Shown in pieces: positions 50,516 through 59,382 of a stretch of 64,000 nucleotides of DNA; position 1 is the first letter of the stretch, and each line of letters begins with the position of its first letter. The DNA is from CAVVSD01 sp963757125 (GTDB lineage: Bacteria > Actinomycetota > Thermoleophilia > Solirubrobacterales > Solirubrobacteraceae). The stretch covers positions 372,001 to 436,000 of the forward strand of contig CAVWQP010000009.1 of assembly GCA_963757125.1 (NCBI GenBank), in the 5' to 3' direction. The position numbers and the translations under genes are program-made. The notes beneath the pieces are model-generated. The model ran no database searches, was not told the DNA's origin, and worked only from the letters and a program-made list of their open reading frames with translations.

Positions 50516-52404
50516 GCGTCCTGCGCGCTGTCGTCGACCACTTCCTGCTCCCGGGCGCGCCCGCTGCGCAACCTGCCCCGGCCCGGATCGAGACCGCACG
50601 GCAGTCGCACGCGGCGGTCGGGGTCCTCTGTTCGCCACGCGATGCAGCGGCCCTCGGTGTCGCGGTCGGCGCCGGGCTCGCCCGCGAGCACGGCTCCCGT
50701 GCCGTGCTCGTCTGCTCCTGGGGCGGGCCGGCGCGGCGTCCCGGCCCCACGCTGCCGGCGACCGGCGCGGCCCGTGGTCTCGCCCGCTCGCTGATCGCGC
50801 GCGGGCTGCGCGCCGCCGCGGGCGGCCGGCTCGTGCTCGTCGCCGCGGACGACGCTGCCGACGCCGGGCGAGCGCTGGCTGCGGCACCCGGCCCCACGGT
50901 GCTCGTGGTCGCGGGGCCGCGCGACGCAGCGATGGACGCTGTGCTGCGAGCGCAGGACCACGTCCTCGTGGCCGACACTGGGGAGGCAGGCGTCGCAGCC
51001 CTGGCCGAGACGCTGCTGGCCGCCGACGGCGTCCGCACGGCGCGGTGCGCGGTGCCCTCCGGGCTGGCCCGGAGAGTGCCCGCGCTCGGCGCGCGCACGC
51101 CGGTGGACCTGCGTGGCGAGCGCGGGCAGGCGACGATCCTCGTGCTGGCGCTCCTGCTCGCCGTCGTCATCGGTGCGGTGGTGCTCGGCGCCGCTGCGCG
51201 CGGCGTCGGTGCCGCCGACGAGCGCGGCCGGGCCGCCGACCTCGCCGCGTTGGCGGGCGCACGAGCGATGCACGACGGCTTCGACGGGCTCTTCGAGCCG
51301 GCGACGCTGGCCGGCCGCGCGAACCCCCGGCACCTCGAGCTCGCGGAGTACCTCGCCCGCGGCCGGAGCGCCGCGGTCGCCACGGCCCGGCGCAACGGCT
51401 TCACGGACGTCCGGGTCGCGTTCCCGGACGGGGACTCGATGGCGCCGGTGCGCATCCGGGTCACCGTCCGCGATCCGATCGCCGCGGGCGACGACGAGGT
51501 GCCGGTGGCGAGGACCGCCGAGGCGGAGCTCGCGCCGCCGGCGACCGCGACGGTCAACGCGTCGGTCGGCGCCGGCGAGTACCGCGGCCCGCTCGAGATC
51601 CGCCAGGGGAAGCCGATGCGCCCGGACGTCGCGCTGGCCTTCGACCGCATGGAGGCGGCGGCGCGCGCCGACGGCGTGATGCTGAGCATCACGAGCGGCT
51701 GGCGCAGCAACGCCGAGCAGGCGGTGCTGTTCGCCCGTCATCCCGATCCGAAATGGGTCGCGCCGCCCGGCAAGTCGCTGCACCGTCTGGGCACCGAGCT
51801 CGACCTCGGCCCGCCGGGGGCGTACGGCTGGCTGGCCGCGAACGCGACGCGCTTCGGCTTCACGCAGCGCTACTCGTGGGAGCCCTGGCACTACGGCTAC
51901 GTCCGCAACGCCGGGACGTCGTCGGTCGGGTTCGGTGGCGGGGACGGTGCGACGAGCGTCGCGCTGCAGTCGTTCGTGCCCGCGCAGTTCGCGCCGGCGA
52001 TCTCGCGCGCCGCGCAGCGCTGGAGCGTCTCCGGAGCGCTGCTCGCAGCGCAGCTCTACGTCGAGAGCGGCTTCAACCCGTTCGCGCGCTCGCCCGCCGG
52101 TGCGCAGGGGATCGCGCAGTTCATGCCGGGGACGGCGCAGTCCTACGGGCTGGACGATCCGTTCGACGCCGAGCGCGCGATCGACGCGCAGGCGCACCTC
52201 ATGCGCGATCTGCTGCGGCAGTTCGGCGCCGTGCCGCTGGCGCTGGCGGCCTACAACGCCGGCGGCGGCGCGGTGTCTGCCTGCGGCTGCATCCCGCCCT
52301 ACCCGGAGACCCGCGGCTACGTCGCGCGGATCCTGGGGCTGCTCAACGGGGCCGGCGACATCGGCCTCACGGACGCAGGCCTCGCTGTGCGGCTGGTGCG
52401 GTGA
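50512..52404 (+). CDS. TadG/TadE-like, VanY-type carboxypeptidase and lytic transglycosylase fusion
   Basis: A 630-residue multidomain protein. About 1-205: unassigned Ala/Arg-rich domain. About 205-330: TadE/TadG-like segment with GQATILVLALLLAVV membrane helix. About 370-470: VanY/DacB-type D,D-carboxypeptidase (TSGWRSNAEQAVLF, SLHRLGTELDLG and EPWHYGYV, with the zinc His and Asp positions kept). About 495-600: SLT goose-lysozyme-like transglycosylase (QLYVESGFNPFARSPAGAQG with the catalytic Glu; AQFMPGTAQSYG; LALAAYNAGGGAV). It may remodel peptidoglycan for pilus assembly. Coupled to two TadE-like genes by ATGA. Confidence 0.8.
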   Translation: MSVLRAVVDHFLLPGAPAAQPAPARIETARQSHAAVGVLCSPRDAAALGVAVGAGLAREHGSRAVLVCSWGGPARRPGPTLPATGAARGLARSLIARGLRAAAGGRLVLVAADDAADAGRALAAAPGPTVLVVAGPRDAAMDAVLRAQDHVLVADTGEAGVAALAETLLAADGVRTARCAVPSGLARRVPALGARTPVDLRGERGQATILVLALLLAVVIGAVVLGAAARGVGAADERGRAADLAALAGARAMHDGFDGLFEPATLAGRANPRHLELAEYLARGRSAAVATARRNGFTDVRVAFPDGDSMAPVRIRVTVRDPIAAGDDEVPVARTAEAELAPPATATVNASVGAGEYRGPLEIRQGKPMRPDVALAFDRMEAAARADGVMLSITSGWRSNAEQAVLFARHPDPKWVAPPGKSLHRLGTELDLGPPGAYGWLAANATRFGFTQRYSWEPWHYGYVRNAGTSSVGFGGGDGATSVALQSFVPAQFAPAISRAAQRWSVSGALLAAQLYVESGFNPFARSPAGAQGIAQFMPGTAQSYGLDDPFDAERAIDAQAHLMRDLLRQFGAVPLALAAYNAGGGAVSACGCIPPYPETRGYVARILGLLNGAGDIGLTDAGLAVRLVR

Positions 52405-52416
52405 GATGGGCGTCTC

Positions 52417-52422
52417 TACGAT
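52417..52422 (+). promoter_or_regulatory. -10 box of the Uma2 gene
   Basis: TACGAT, 7 bases before the ATG at 52430; it argues against the ATG at 52406. Confidence 0.45.
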
Positions 52423-52429
52423 CACGGCC

Positions 52430-53014
52430 ATGGCGCTCACGGTCGGCGATCGCGATCTGCGCCCGCTCCGCGCGGACGAGGTGCTGCGGATGGTCGAGGC
52501 AGGCATCCTCTCCGACGAGGAGCGCGTCGAGCTCCTCCACGGGGTGCTCACGCGGGTGAGCCCGAAGAGCCCGCGGCACGAGGCCGTCAAGGTGCGCCTG
52601 CAGCGATGGCTCGCGCCCGGCGTGGTGGCAGGCGACTACGAGGTGCGGGTCGAGACGCCGATCCTCGTGCCGGACCCGACCTCACTGCCGGAGCCGGACA
52701 TCGCGGTGGTGGCGCCTGGCGGAGATCCGCTGCGTCACCCGACGACCGCCGTCCTGGTGGTCGAGGTCGCGGTGACAAGCCTGCGGACGGACGCCGACGT
52801 CAAACCGGCGCTGTACGCGCAGGCAGGGGTCGCGGAGCTGTGGGTCGTGGACGTCGACGGTCACTGCATAGAGGTCTTCCGGGAACCGCGCGGCGGGAGC
52901 TACGCGGCCCGCCATGTCGTCGGGCGCGACGGCGTCGTGGAGGCGCTGCAGGTGGCCGCCGAGCCACTGGCGGTGGCGGACCTGCTGGCAGGGCTGGACG
53001 CCGCCGGCCCCTAG
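52430..53014 (+). CDS. Uma2 family (PD-(D/E)xK) nuclease-like protein
   Basis: A 194-residue protein of the Uma2/DUF820 family, with the nuclease fold motifs SLPEPDIAVVA (aspartate), VLVVEVAVTSL (glutamate and Ser) and KPALYAQAGVAELWVVD. The catalytic D and E are visible. Uma2 proteins are abundant, of uncertain function and often multi-copy. Its stop overlaps the convergent small gene by a shared CTAG. Only one copy is in the window. Confidence 0.82.
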   Translation: MALTVGDRDLRPLRADEVLRMVEAGILSDEERVELLHGVLTRVSPKSPRHEAVKVRLQRWLAPGVVAGDYEVRVETPILVPDPTSLPEPDIAVVAPGGDPLRHPTTAVLVVEVAVTSLRTDADVKPALYAQAGVAELWVVDVDGHCIEVFREPRGGSYAARHVVGRDGVVEALQVAAEPLAVADLLAGLDAAGP

Positions 53015-53235
53015 CCGCGCAGCCGGCCGCCGAGCTCGGCGCGCAGCGTCGCGATCTCGGTCACGGCGACGCCGACGAATGCGCTCTCGTGCGCGCTGAT
53101 GTCGTCGAGCAGGTCCGTCATGTAGCCGGGGTCGGCGCTCAGGCCCTCGAGCTCGGCGAACGAGCGCTCGGCGTAGAGCAGGCGGAGCTCCTGCTGGAGG
53201 TCGGCTGCGGAGGTGTGGGTGGTCTCGATCTGCAT
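53011..53235 (-). CDS. Small hypothetical protein, paralogue of 59082-59303
   Basis: A 74-residue acidic, helical protein starting MQIETTHTSAADLQQEL and containing LLYAERSFAELEGL and GYMTDLLDDISAHESAFVGVA. A second copy with about 60 percent identical residues by eye occurs at 59082-59303. No family is recognised and no membrane segment is predicted. The matching sequence upstream (GAACGACC before the start region) is also shared, arguing for duplication of gene and promoter. Confidence 0.7.
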   Translation of the reverse strand: MQIETTHTSAADLQQELRLLYAERSFAELEGLSADPGYMTDLLDDISAHESAFVGVAVTEIATLRAELGGRLRG

Positions 53236-53319
53236 GGTGGCGACCCGGTCGGGGATGGTCGTTCCCTAGGACGATGTCTTCGACTCGGACTCATCGCGTC
53301 CTGTGCTGCCGTCTTCGAA

Positions 53320-54264
53320 TCACGCCCGCGCGCGGATCACGGGCGCGGCCGGTGCCGGTGCGACCCGGGACGGGCGCGGTCGGCGCTGCGGCGCGCGGAC
53401 CACGAGCACCGCCAGCAGCACGAGCGCCCCGCCGGCGAGCTGGGCCGGGCCGAGCGACTCGCCGAACACCGCGCACGCCAGTACGACGGCGACGATCGGC
53501 TCCAGCGTCGAGAGGATCGACGCCGCGGTCGGCCCGACCCTGCGCAGGCCCGCGAAGAACAGCGAGATCGCCGCCACCGTCGACACGACCGCCAGGCCGC
53601 CGATCCAGGCGAACCCGGAGGCGCTGACGGCACCCGGATCCAGGTCGCCGGCGACGAGGGACCCGAGCGTCAGGCTGCACGCGGCGCCGGTGCACACGAG
53701 CGTGGCGAGCGCGAGCGGGCCGACGCGCGCGGAGATCCCGGTCGAGACGAGGATGTAGGTGCTGTAGACGACCGCAGCGCCGAGCGCGAGCGCGGTGCCG
53801 AGCGGGTCGAGAGCCCCCGCCGCGGCGCCGGCCAGCACGAGGACGAGCCCGCCGCACGCCAGCGCGAGCGCGGCGGTCGTGCGCCGGCTCGCACGGTCGC
53901 GGCCGAGCGCGATCGCGGCGACGGTGACCATGACCGGATAGGTGTAGAGCAGCAGTGACAGCAGCGACGCGTCCAGCCGCTCGAGCGCGGCGAAGTACGC
54001 GCCCGCCTGCGCGCCGTAGCCGACGGCGCCGAGCCCCAGCGCGGCGAGCACGTCCCGGCGCGGCAGCCGCCGCAGGCCGGCCAGCGCGCCCGTCGAGGCG
54101 GTGAGGATCCACAGCAGCACGGCGGCCACCGTGAAGCGGACGGACAGGAGGGTCCCGACCGTCGAGCCCTCGTCGTAGGCGAGCTTGCCGAAGATGCCGA
54201 TCCCGCCGAACGCGGCGGCGGAGACGAGGCAGAGGATGACTCCCGAGCGCTGCACGCCGCGCAT
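53320..54264 (-). CDS. EamA/DMT family transporter
   Basis: A 314-residue protein with ten hydrophobic helices, built as two EamA repeats of five. The first contains FGGIGIFGKLAYDEG and LSVRFTVAAVLLWIL, the second YSTYILVSTGIS and ILSTLEPIVAVVLACAVFGESL, a typical EamA repeat end. Such transporters export metabolites or amino acids. It is divergent from a LysR regulator, the usual control arrangement. ATG 54264 leaves a LysR-type site in the gap; a GTG at 54306 would cover it. Confidence 0.85.
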   Translation of the reverse strand: MRGVQRSGVILCLVSAAAFGGIGIFGKLAYDEGSTVGTLLSVRFTVAAVLLWILTASTGALAGLRRLPRRDVLAALGLGAVGYGAQAGAYFAALERLDASLLSLLLYTYPVMVTVAAIALGRDRASRRTTAALALACGGLVLVLAGAAAGALDPLGTALALGAAVVYSTYILVSTGISARVGPLALATLVCTGAACSLTLGSLVAGDLDPGAVSASGFAWIGGLAVVSTVAAISLFFAGLRRVGPTAASILSTLEPIVAVVLACAVFGESLGPAQLAGGALVLLAVLVVRAPQRRPRPSRVAPAPAAPVIRARA

Positions 54265-54286
54265 CGTGTCGACACGAAGCCGTAGA

Positions 54287-54302
54287 AGCAACGACGATTG
54301 CT
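54287..54302. promoter_or_regulatory. Candidate LysR-type operator
   Basis: AGCAA-CGACGA-TTGCT: inverted repeat with 5-base arms and 6-base centre in the EamA/LysR intergenic region. It fits the T-N11-A logic loosely. Confidence 0.45.
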
Positions 54303-54315
54303 GCACGACTATCAG

Positions 54316-54321
54316 TAGGAT
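54316..54321 (+). promoter_or_regulatory. -10 box of the LysR gene
   Basis: TAGGAT, 9 bases before the ATG at 54331. Confidence 0.45.
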
Positions 54322-54330
54322 CGCTTACGC

Positions 54331-55242
54331 ATGCTCGACCTCCACAGACTCCGGCTGCTGCGCGAGCTGCACGAGCGAGGGACGATCGCCGCGGTGGCCG
54401 AGGCGCTGCGCTTCACCCCGTCGGCCGTGTCCCAGCAGCTCGCGGTCCTCGAGCGCGAGACCGGGGTGCCGCTCCTCGTGAAGGCTGGCCGCGGTGTGCG
54501 GCTCACCGACCCTGCGCTGGTGCTCGTCGGTCACGCCGACGCGCTGCTGGAGCGCGTCGGGGTGGCGGAGGCCGAGCTGGCCGCCGCGTCGGGCACGGTG
54601 GCCGGCCGGGCGCGCGTGGCGTCGTTCCAGTCCGTCGCGCTGCGGATCGCGCTCCCCGCCATGCGGAGGCTCGCGTCCGACGCGCCCGGGCTGCGCTGCG
54701 AGCTCGTCGAGGCCGAGCCCGAGTGGTCGCTGCCCGCGCTCGCGCTCGGGGACGTCGACCTCGTGCTGGCCGACGAGTGGGAGCACCAGCCGCTGGCGCG
54801 CCCCCCAGGGGTCGCGCGCCAGGACCTGGTCGTCGACCCGATGCTCGTGATCCTCCCCGAGGGCCACCCGGCGGCTCGCGAGCGCGGGCCGGTCGCGCTC
54901 GCCGGCCTCGCCGGCGACACCTGGGTCACCGGCCAGCGGGGCATGGCGTGGGAGGAGATCACACGACGCACGTGCCGCATGCACGGCGGTTTCGAACCCG
55001 ACATCCGCCACCGCGCGAACGACGCGGTGGTCAGCCTCGCGCTCGTCGCGGCTGGCCGCGCGGTGACGCTGCTGCCCGGGCTCGTGCAGCCGGGGGCGCA
55101 CCCCGGCGTCGTGGCGCGCCCGTTCGTCGAGGGCAGCGTCGATCGCACCGTGTTCGCCGCCACACGCGAGGCCGACGCCGAGCGCCCGTCCGTGCGGGCG
55201 CTGCTCGCGGCCGTCCGCGACGCCGCCGCGGATCTCGACTAG
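54331..55242 (+). CDS. LysR family transcriptional regulator
   Basis: A 303-residue LysR protein: N-terminal winged helix-turn-helix (LRELHERGTIAAVAEALRFTP and SAVSQQLAVLERETG) and a periplasmic-binding-protein-like effector domain (about 90-295). It is divergent from the EamA exporter, which it probably regulates, and shares CTAG with the convergent MMPL gene's stop. Effector unknown. Confidence 0.9.
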   Translation: MLDLHRLRLLRELHERGTIAAVAEALRFTPSAVSQQLAVLERETGVPLLVKAGRGVRLTDPALVLVGHADALLERVGVAEAELAAASGTVAGRARVASFQSVALRIALPAMRRLASDAPGLRCELVEAEPEWSLPALALGDVDLVLADEWEHQPLARPPGVARQDLVVDPMLVILPEGHPAARERGPVALAGLAGDTWVTGQRGMAWEEITRRTCRMHGGFEPDIRHRANDAVVSLALVAAGRAVTLLPGLVQPGAHPGVVARPFVEGSVDRTVFAATREADAERPSVRALLAAVRDAAADLD

Positions 55243-57527
55243 GTCTCGCGGCTCACCGACTCGGCGGCGAGCACCGGGGGAGGCTCAGGCAGGAGCGCCG
55301 CGTCGCGGTCCTTCTCGTCGAAGTACTCCTCGCCCTCGATCGAGAAGTTCGGCAGGAGCCGGTCGAGCCAGCCCGGGAACCACCAGTTCGCGTTGCCGAG
55401 CAGCGTCATCACCGCCGGCACGAGCAGGCAGCGCACGAGCGTCGCGTCGACAGCGACCGCCACGCCCATCCCGACCCCGAACTGCTTCACGGTCGGGTCA
55501 CCGTTGATGATGAAGGCGAAGAAGACGCTGACCATGATCAGCGCCGCGGACGTGATGACGCGGCCCGTGTTCGCGATGCCGTCGACGATCGCCACGCGGT
55601 TGTCGCCCTCGCGCCGCCACGCCTCCCGGATGTGGCTGATGAGGAAGACCTCGTAGTCCATCGAGAGCCCGAACAGGATCGCGAACATCATGAGCGGGAC
55701 GTAGCTCACGATCGCGACCTCGCTGTCGAGGCCGACCAGGCTGAGGCCCCAGCCCTTCTCGAACACCGCGGTCACCACTCCGAACGCGGCGCCGATCGAG
55801 ATGAGGTTCATGACGCCCGCCGTGAGCGGGATGACGATCGAGCGGAACGCGAGCGTCAGCAGCAGGATGCTCAGCAGCACGACGACCGCGATCGTCAGCA
55901 CGAGGCCACCGGAGATCTCGTCGGCCAGGTCGACGTAGCCGGCGGTGGTCCCGCCGACGTCCGCGGTCATGTCCGCGTCCTTCGTCGCGCGCGGGATCGT
56001 GTCGTCGCGCAGCGTGCGCACGAGCGTCTCGGTCGCCTGGTCGGACGGCCCGGTGGTCGGCGTGACGGTCATGACCGCCGCCTTCGACGAGTCGCTCACG
56101 AGCGGCGGCGTGACCGAGGCCACGCCCTTCGTGCTCTTCAGGTCGTCGCTGAGGTGGGTCAGCCGCGGGTCCGTCGCCGGGCCGGCGGGCTGGCCGTCGG
56201 GTGACGGCGGCGCCGCGGCATCGGGCTCGGCCGGCTTCTTGGACATGTCGACCGCGATGAGCAGCGGCGCGTTCGCGCCGACCCCGAACCCGGCGGACAT
56301 CGCGTCGTACGCCTGCCGCGACTCGGTGTCGGTCGGCAGCGCCCCGTTGTCCTGCTGGCCGAGGTAGAGATCGAGCGTCGGCCAGGCGAGCAGGCCCAGG
56401 ATGACGAGCGCGGTGGCCGCGCTGGGGATCGGGTGCTCCGTGACGAACTCGCCCCAGCGTCTCCATCCGTGCGGCTGGCTGTCCACGCTCTTCGCCTTGT
56501 GGGGCAGGGCGAGACTGTCGATCCGGTCGCCGGCGATGGCGAGGAGCGCCGGCAGCAGGGTGATGGCCGCCGTCATCGCGACGAGCACGACGAGGGCAGC
56601 GGTGTAGCCGAGCGTGGTGACGAGCGGGATCTGCACCACGGCCAGCGAGAGCAGCGCGATGATCACCGTCGTCCCGGCGAACACGATCGAGCCGCCCGAC
56701 GTCGCCGTCGACCGGGCTATGGACTCCATCGTGTCCATGCCGTCGCGTCGTTGCTCGAAGTGCCGGGTGACGACGAACAGCGAGTAGTCGATCCCGACGC
56801 CGAGACCGATCATCGTCGCCAACGTCGGAGCGACGGTCGGGACGACGGCGACGTGGCTGATGAACGTGATGATCGAGAGCCCGGACACCAGCCCGATCAG
56901 CGCCGTGATGATCGGCAGGCCCATCGCCACGACGGTCCCGAACGTGAACAGCAGGACGATCACGGCCATCCCGAGCCCGATGACCTCGCTGTCGTGCGTG
57001 TCGGGCTTGGACACCTTCTGGCCGATGTAGCTGCCGAAGGCCACCTGCAGACCCGCGGCCTCGGCCGAATGCCCCAGATCGACGATGCGCTGGGCGTCGT
57101 CGGTGGTCATGTCGCTCGCGCTGGTCTTCGGGCTGACCGCGATGTAGCCGATGGTCCCGCCCTTGGACACCTGCGCCGCGCCCGCCGTCGACAGCGGGCT
57201 CGTCGCCGAGCGGACGTCGGGGTCCTTGCGCAGCGCCGAGACCGTGGCGTTGATCCCGTCCGCGTACTTGGCGTCGGTGATCTTCGTGCCCTTGGGGGCC
57301 CGGAGCGTGACCGGGGCGGTCCCGTTCGCCTGGTCGGGGAGCTGATCCTCGAGGAGGTCGGTGGCCTTCTGGCTGTCGGTGCCCGGCAGCTTCAGGTTGT
57401 CGCTGAGATCGGAGCCCAGGCTGCGCGCACCGATGGCGAGGCCGACGAAGACGACGAGCCAGACGGCCAGCACGATCCACTTGTGGCGGACGCAGACACG
57501 GCCGAGGCTGTACAGCCCTCCAGTCAC
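55239..57527 (-). CDS. MMPL family RND-type transporter
   Basis: A 762-residue transporter with the MMPL topology: 12 helices in two sets and two large loops. The proton-relay motifs are GVGIDYSLFVVTRHF and GLSMDYEVFLISHIRE. It is similar in design to the MMPL at 26895 but clearly distinct. A C-terminal tail is acidic. GTG 57527 is preferred over a start at 57617 because GGAGGAG lies about 7-8 bases before it. Substrate (lipid or drug) unknown. Confidence 0.9.
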   Translation of the reverse strand: MTGGLYSLGRVCVRHKWIVLAVWLVVFVGLAIGARSLGSDLSDNLKLPGTDSQKATDLLEDQLPDQANGTAPVTLRAPKGTKITDAKYADGINATVSALRKDPDVRSATSPLSTAGAAQVSKGGTIGYIAVSPKTSASDMTTDDAQRIVDLGHSAEAAGLQVAFGSYIGQKVSKPDTHDSEVIGLGMAVIVLLFTFGTVVAMGLPIITALIGLVSGLSIITFISHVAVVPTVAPTLATMIGLGVGIDYSLFVVTRHFEQRRDGMDTMESIARSTATSGGSIVFAGTTVIIALLSLAVVQIPLVTTLGYTAALVVLVAMTAAITLLPALLAIAGDRIDSLALPHKAKSVDSQPHGWRRWGEFVTEHPIPSAATALVILGLLAWPTLDLYLGQQDNGALPTDTESRQAYDAMSAGFGVGANAPLLIAVDMSKKPAEPDAAAPPSPDGQPAGPATDPRLTHLSDDLKSTKGVASVTPPLVSDSSKAAVMTVTPTTGPSDQATETLVRTLRDDTIPRATKDADMTADVGGTTAGYVDLADEISGGLVLTIAVVVLLSILLLTLAFRSIVIPLTAGVMNLISIGAAFGVVTAVFEKGWGLSLVGLDSEVAIVSYVPLMMFAILFGLSMDYEVFLISHIREAWRREGDNRVAIVDGIANTGRVITSAALIMVSVFFAFIINGDPTVKQFGVGMGVAVAVDATLVRCLLVPAVMTLLGNANWWFPGWLDRLLPNFSIEGEEYFDEKDRDAALLPEPPPVLAAESVSRET

Positions 57528-57663
57528 AGCGAACTCCTCCAGGCGATCCGGGAAGCCGAGAAAGGTGACCGCTGGCCGCACCTTCGTGCTCGCGGTCCGG
57601 GCAACCCTACAGAGCACGAACGCGCCAGATGAGAGGTGCTGGACAACGGCGCGCCGGCGCGTC

Positions 57664-57669
57664 TACGGT
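57664..57669 (+). promoter_or_regulatory. -10 box of the secreted 459-residue protein gene
   Basis: TACGGT, 8 bases before the ATG at 57678, supporting that start over GTG/ATG-type starts further upstream. Confidence 0.45.
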
Positions 57670-57677
57670 CTCGCGCC

Positions 57678-59057
57678 ATGCCCATTCGTGCTCGCGCCGT
57701 CGCCGTGGCGACCGTCGCCGCGGCCGTCACCGCCGCTGTGCCGGCGGTGGCCGGCGCCACCGCCCCCGGCTGGTCGACGCCCCACACCGCTTCCGCCACC
57801 ACCGACGGCTCCTACGCCGCCGGGGCGAACGGCCAGGGCGTCCAGCTCTTCGGCACCGGCGGCGCGCCGACGCGGACCGCGCAGATGCGCGCGATCAAGC
57901 AGGACGCGACGCAGGGAACCGCCGTCGGCGTGAACTCCGGCGCCCCCGGCTTCGACCTCGAGGACGTGTCGATCAACGACAGCGGCCGGCTCGTCGCCGC
58001 GTGGTCGATCGACACGGAGGGCATCTCGACCAACGTCAACATCGGCGCGGCGCTCGGCGCGCGCACGTCGCTGCCGCGCACCGCGACGGTGCTGCCCTCG
58101 GGCGCGCTCATCGCCGAGGTGCAGACCGCCGTCGACACGAACGGGAACGGTGTCGTCGCCTGGATCCAGTCGACGCCCGCCGGTCAGAGCGTGCAGGCCG
58201 CGACGCTGCAGACGGGGCAGGCCCCGATCATCGCGCAGCTCAGCGTCCTCCCGACGACGCTGGAGGTCCTGAACCTGGACGTCGGCTTCGACGGCAGCCA
58301 CCACCCGGTCGTGACCTGGTCGGTGGGCCCCGACAACGCGCCCGGTCCCGGTTCGATCGGCGTCGCCCGCGGCAACGGCCAGGGCGGCTTCGCGCCGGCG
58401 GTCGAGACGCAGGTCGACACGACGCTCCTCAACAACCTCCAGACGTTCGTGACCACCGACGGCGGGCTGCTCGCCCTGTGGGCGACGGGCGGCCCCGGGA
58501 CGATCGGTACGACGGCGTCCACCCCCGTCAGCGTGCGCTTCAGCCAGGTGGGTGCGACCGGTCCGTGGTCGGCGGCGCAGACGGTGATCACCGGCGCCAC
58601 CGGCGGCGCGCTGCCGTCGTTCGCCGCGAACGCGTCGGGCCGCGCTGCCGTGCTGTTCCCGCTGGCGACGAGCGGCGGGACCACGCTGCGCTCCGTCCTG
58701 CGGACATCCGCCGGGACGTGGGGGACCGCGCGGCTCCTCGGCCCCTCCGGCGCGCGGAGGATCGGCCGCATCAACGCGGGCGTCGACAGCACCGGTCGCG
58801 TCGTCGCGCTGTGGGACGACGCGAGCGGCGGGTCGAGCCAGCCCGCACGCGTGCTCGCGGCCCGCTCGAGCTCGTCGAGCAACCCGCTGAACACCTACAA
58901 CCAGGTCGCGCAGCGCAAGGGCGACACGCGCTGCAACACACCGAGTCTGGCGCTGGCCTCGACCGGTGACGGGCTGGGCTCGTGGTCCTGCACTTCGTCG
59001 TCGACGGGCCAGGCCACCGGCCCGCGCCTCGCCCGGCTCACGGCGCCGGGCAGCTGA
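57678..59057 (+). CDS. Secreted repeat-rich hypothetical protein, 459 residues
   Basis: It has a signal peptide (1-30, ending AVAGATA). The mature part is rich in Thr, Ser, Gly and Ala and contains repeated beta strands such as VAAWSIDTEG, VVAWIQSTP, VVTWSVGPD and VVALWDDASG, like the blades of a beta-propeller. Two cysteine pairs near the end (DTRCN, SWSC) may form a disulfide. No catalytic site is seen. It probably is an extracellular sensor or adhesin-like protein; family unknown to me. Confidence 0.65.
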   Translation: MPIRARAVAVATVAAAVTAAVPAVAGATAPGWSTPHTASATTDGSYAAGANGQGVQLFGTGGAPTRTAQMRAIKQDATQGTAVGVNSGAPGFDLEDVSINDSGRLVAAWSIDTEGISTNVNIGAALGARTSLPRTATVLPSGALIAEVQTAVDTNGNGVVAWIQSTPAGQSVQAATLQTGQAPIIAQLSVLPTTLEVLNLDVGFDGSHHPVVTWSVGPDNAPGPGSIGVARGNGQGGFAPAVETQVDTTLLNNLQTFVTTDGGLLALWATGGPGTIGTTASTPVSVRFSQVGATGPWSAAQTVITGATGGALPSFAANASGRAAVLFPLATSGGTTLRSVLRTSAGTWGTARLLGPSGARRIGRINAGVDSTGRVVALWDDASGGSSQPARVLAARSSSSSNPLNTYNQVAQRKGDTRCNTPSLALASTGDGLGSWSCTSSSTGQATGPRLARLTAPGS

Positions 59058-59081
59058 GGACGCCGGGGGCGTGCTGCGGGG

Positions 59082-59303
59082 TCAGCCCTGCAGCACGCCG
59101 CCGAGCTCGGCGCGCAGCGTCGCGATCTCGGTGATCGCGACGCCGACGAACGCCTCCTCGTAGGCGGTGATGTCGTCGAGCAGGTCCGCCATGTAGCCCG
59201 GATTGGCCGTGAGGCCTGCGACCTCGGCGAGCGACCGCTCGGCGTAGAGCTGGCGGAGATGGTGCTGGAGCTGCGCGGCGGTGAAGGTGGTCTCGATCTG
59301 CAT
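59082..59303 (-). CDS. Small hypothetical protein, paralogue of 53011-53235
   Basis: A 73-residue acidic protein starting MQIETTFTAAQLQHHL with LYAERSLAEVAGL and GYMADLLDDITAYEEAFVGVAITE. It shares the sequence pattern of the gene at 53011, including the same C-terminal EIATLRAELGG. An in-frame ATG at 59318 or 59342 gives a longer form. Function unknown. The two copies 6 kb apart on the same strand suggest a recent duplication. Confidence 0.7.
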   Translation of the reverse strand: MQIETTFTAAQLQHHLRQLYAERSLAEVAGLTANPGYMADLLDDITAYEEAFVGVAITEIATLRAELGGVLQG

Positions 59304-59382
59304 GGTCGTTCTGCCCATGGGGCGTGAGGGTCCTGCGAACACCCGTTCAACGCGATCGCACGGAACCGGTTAGCGTCGCGCC

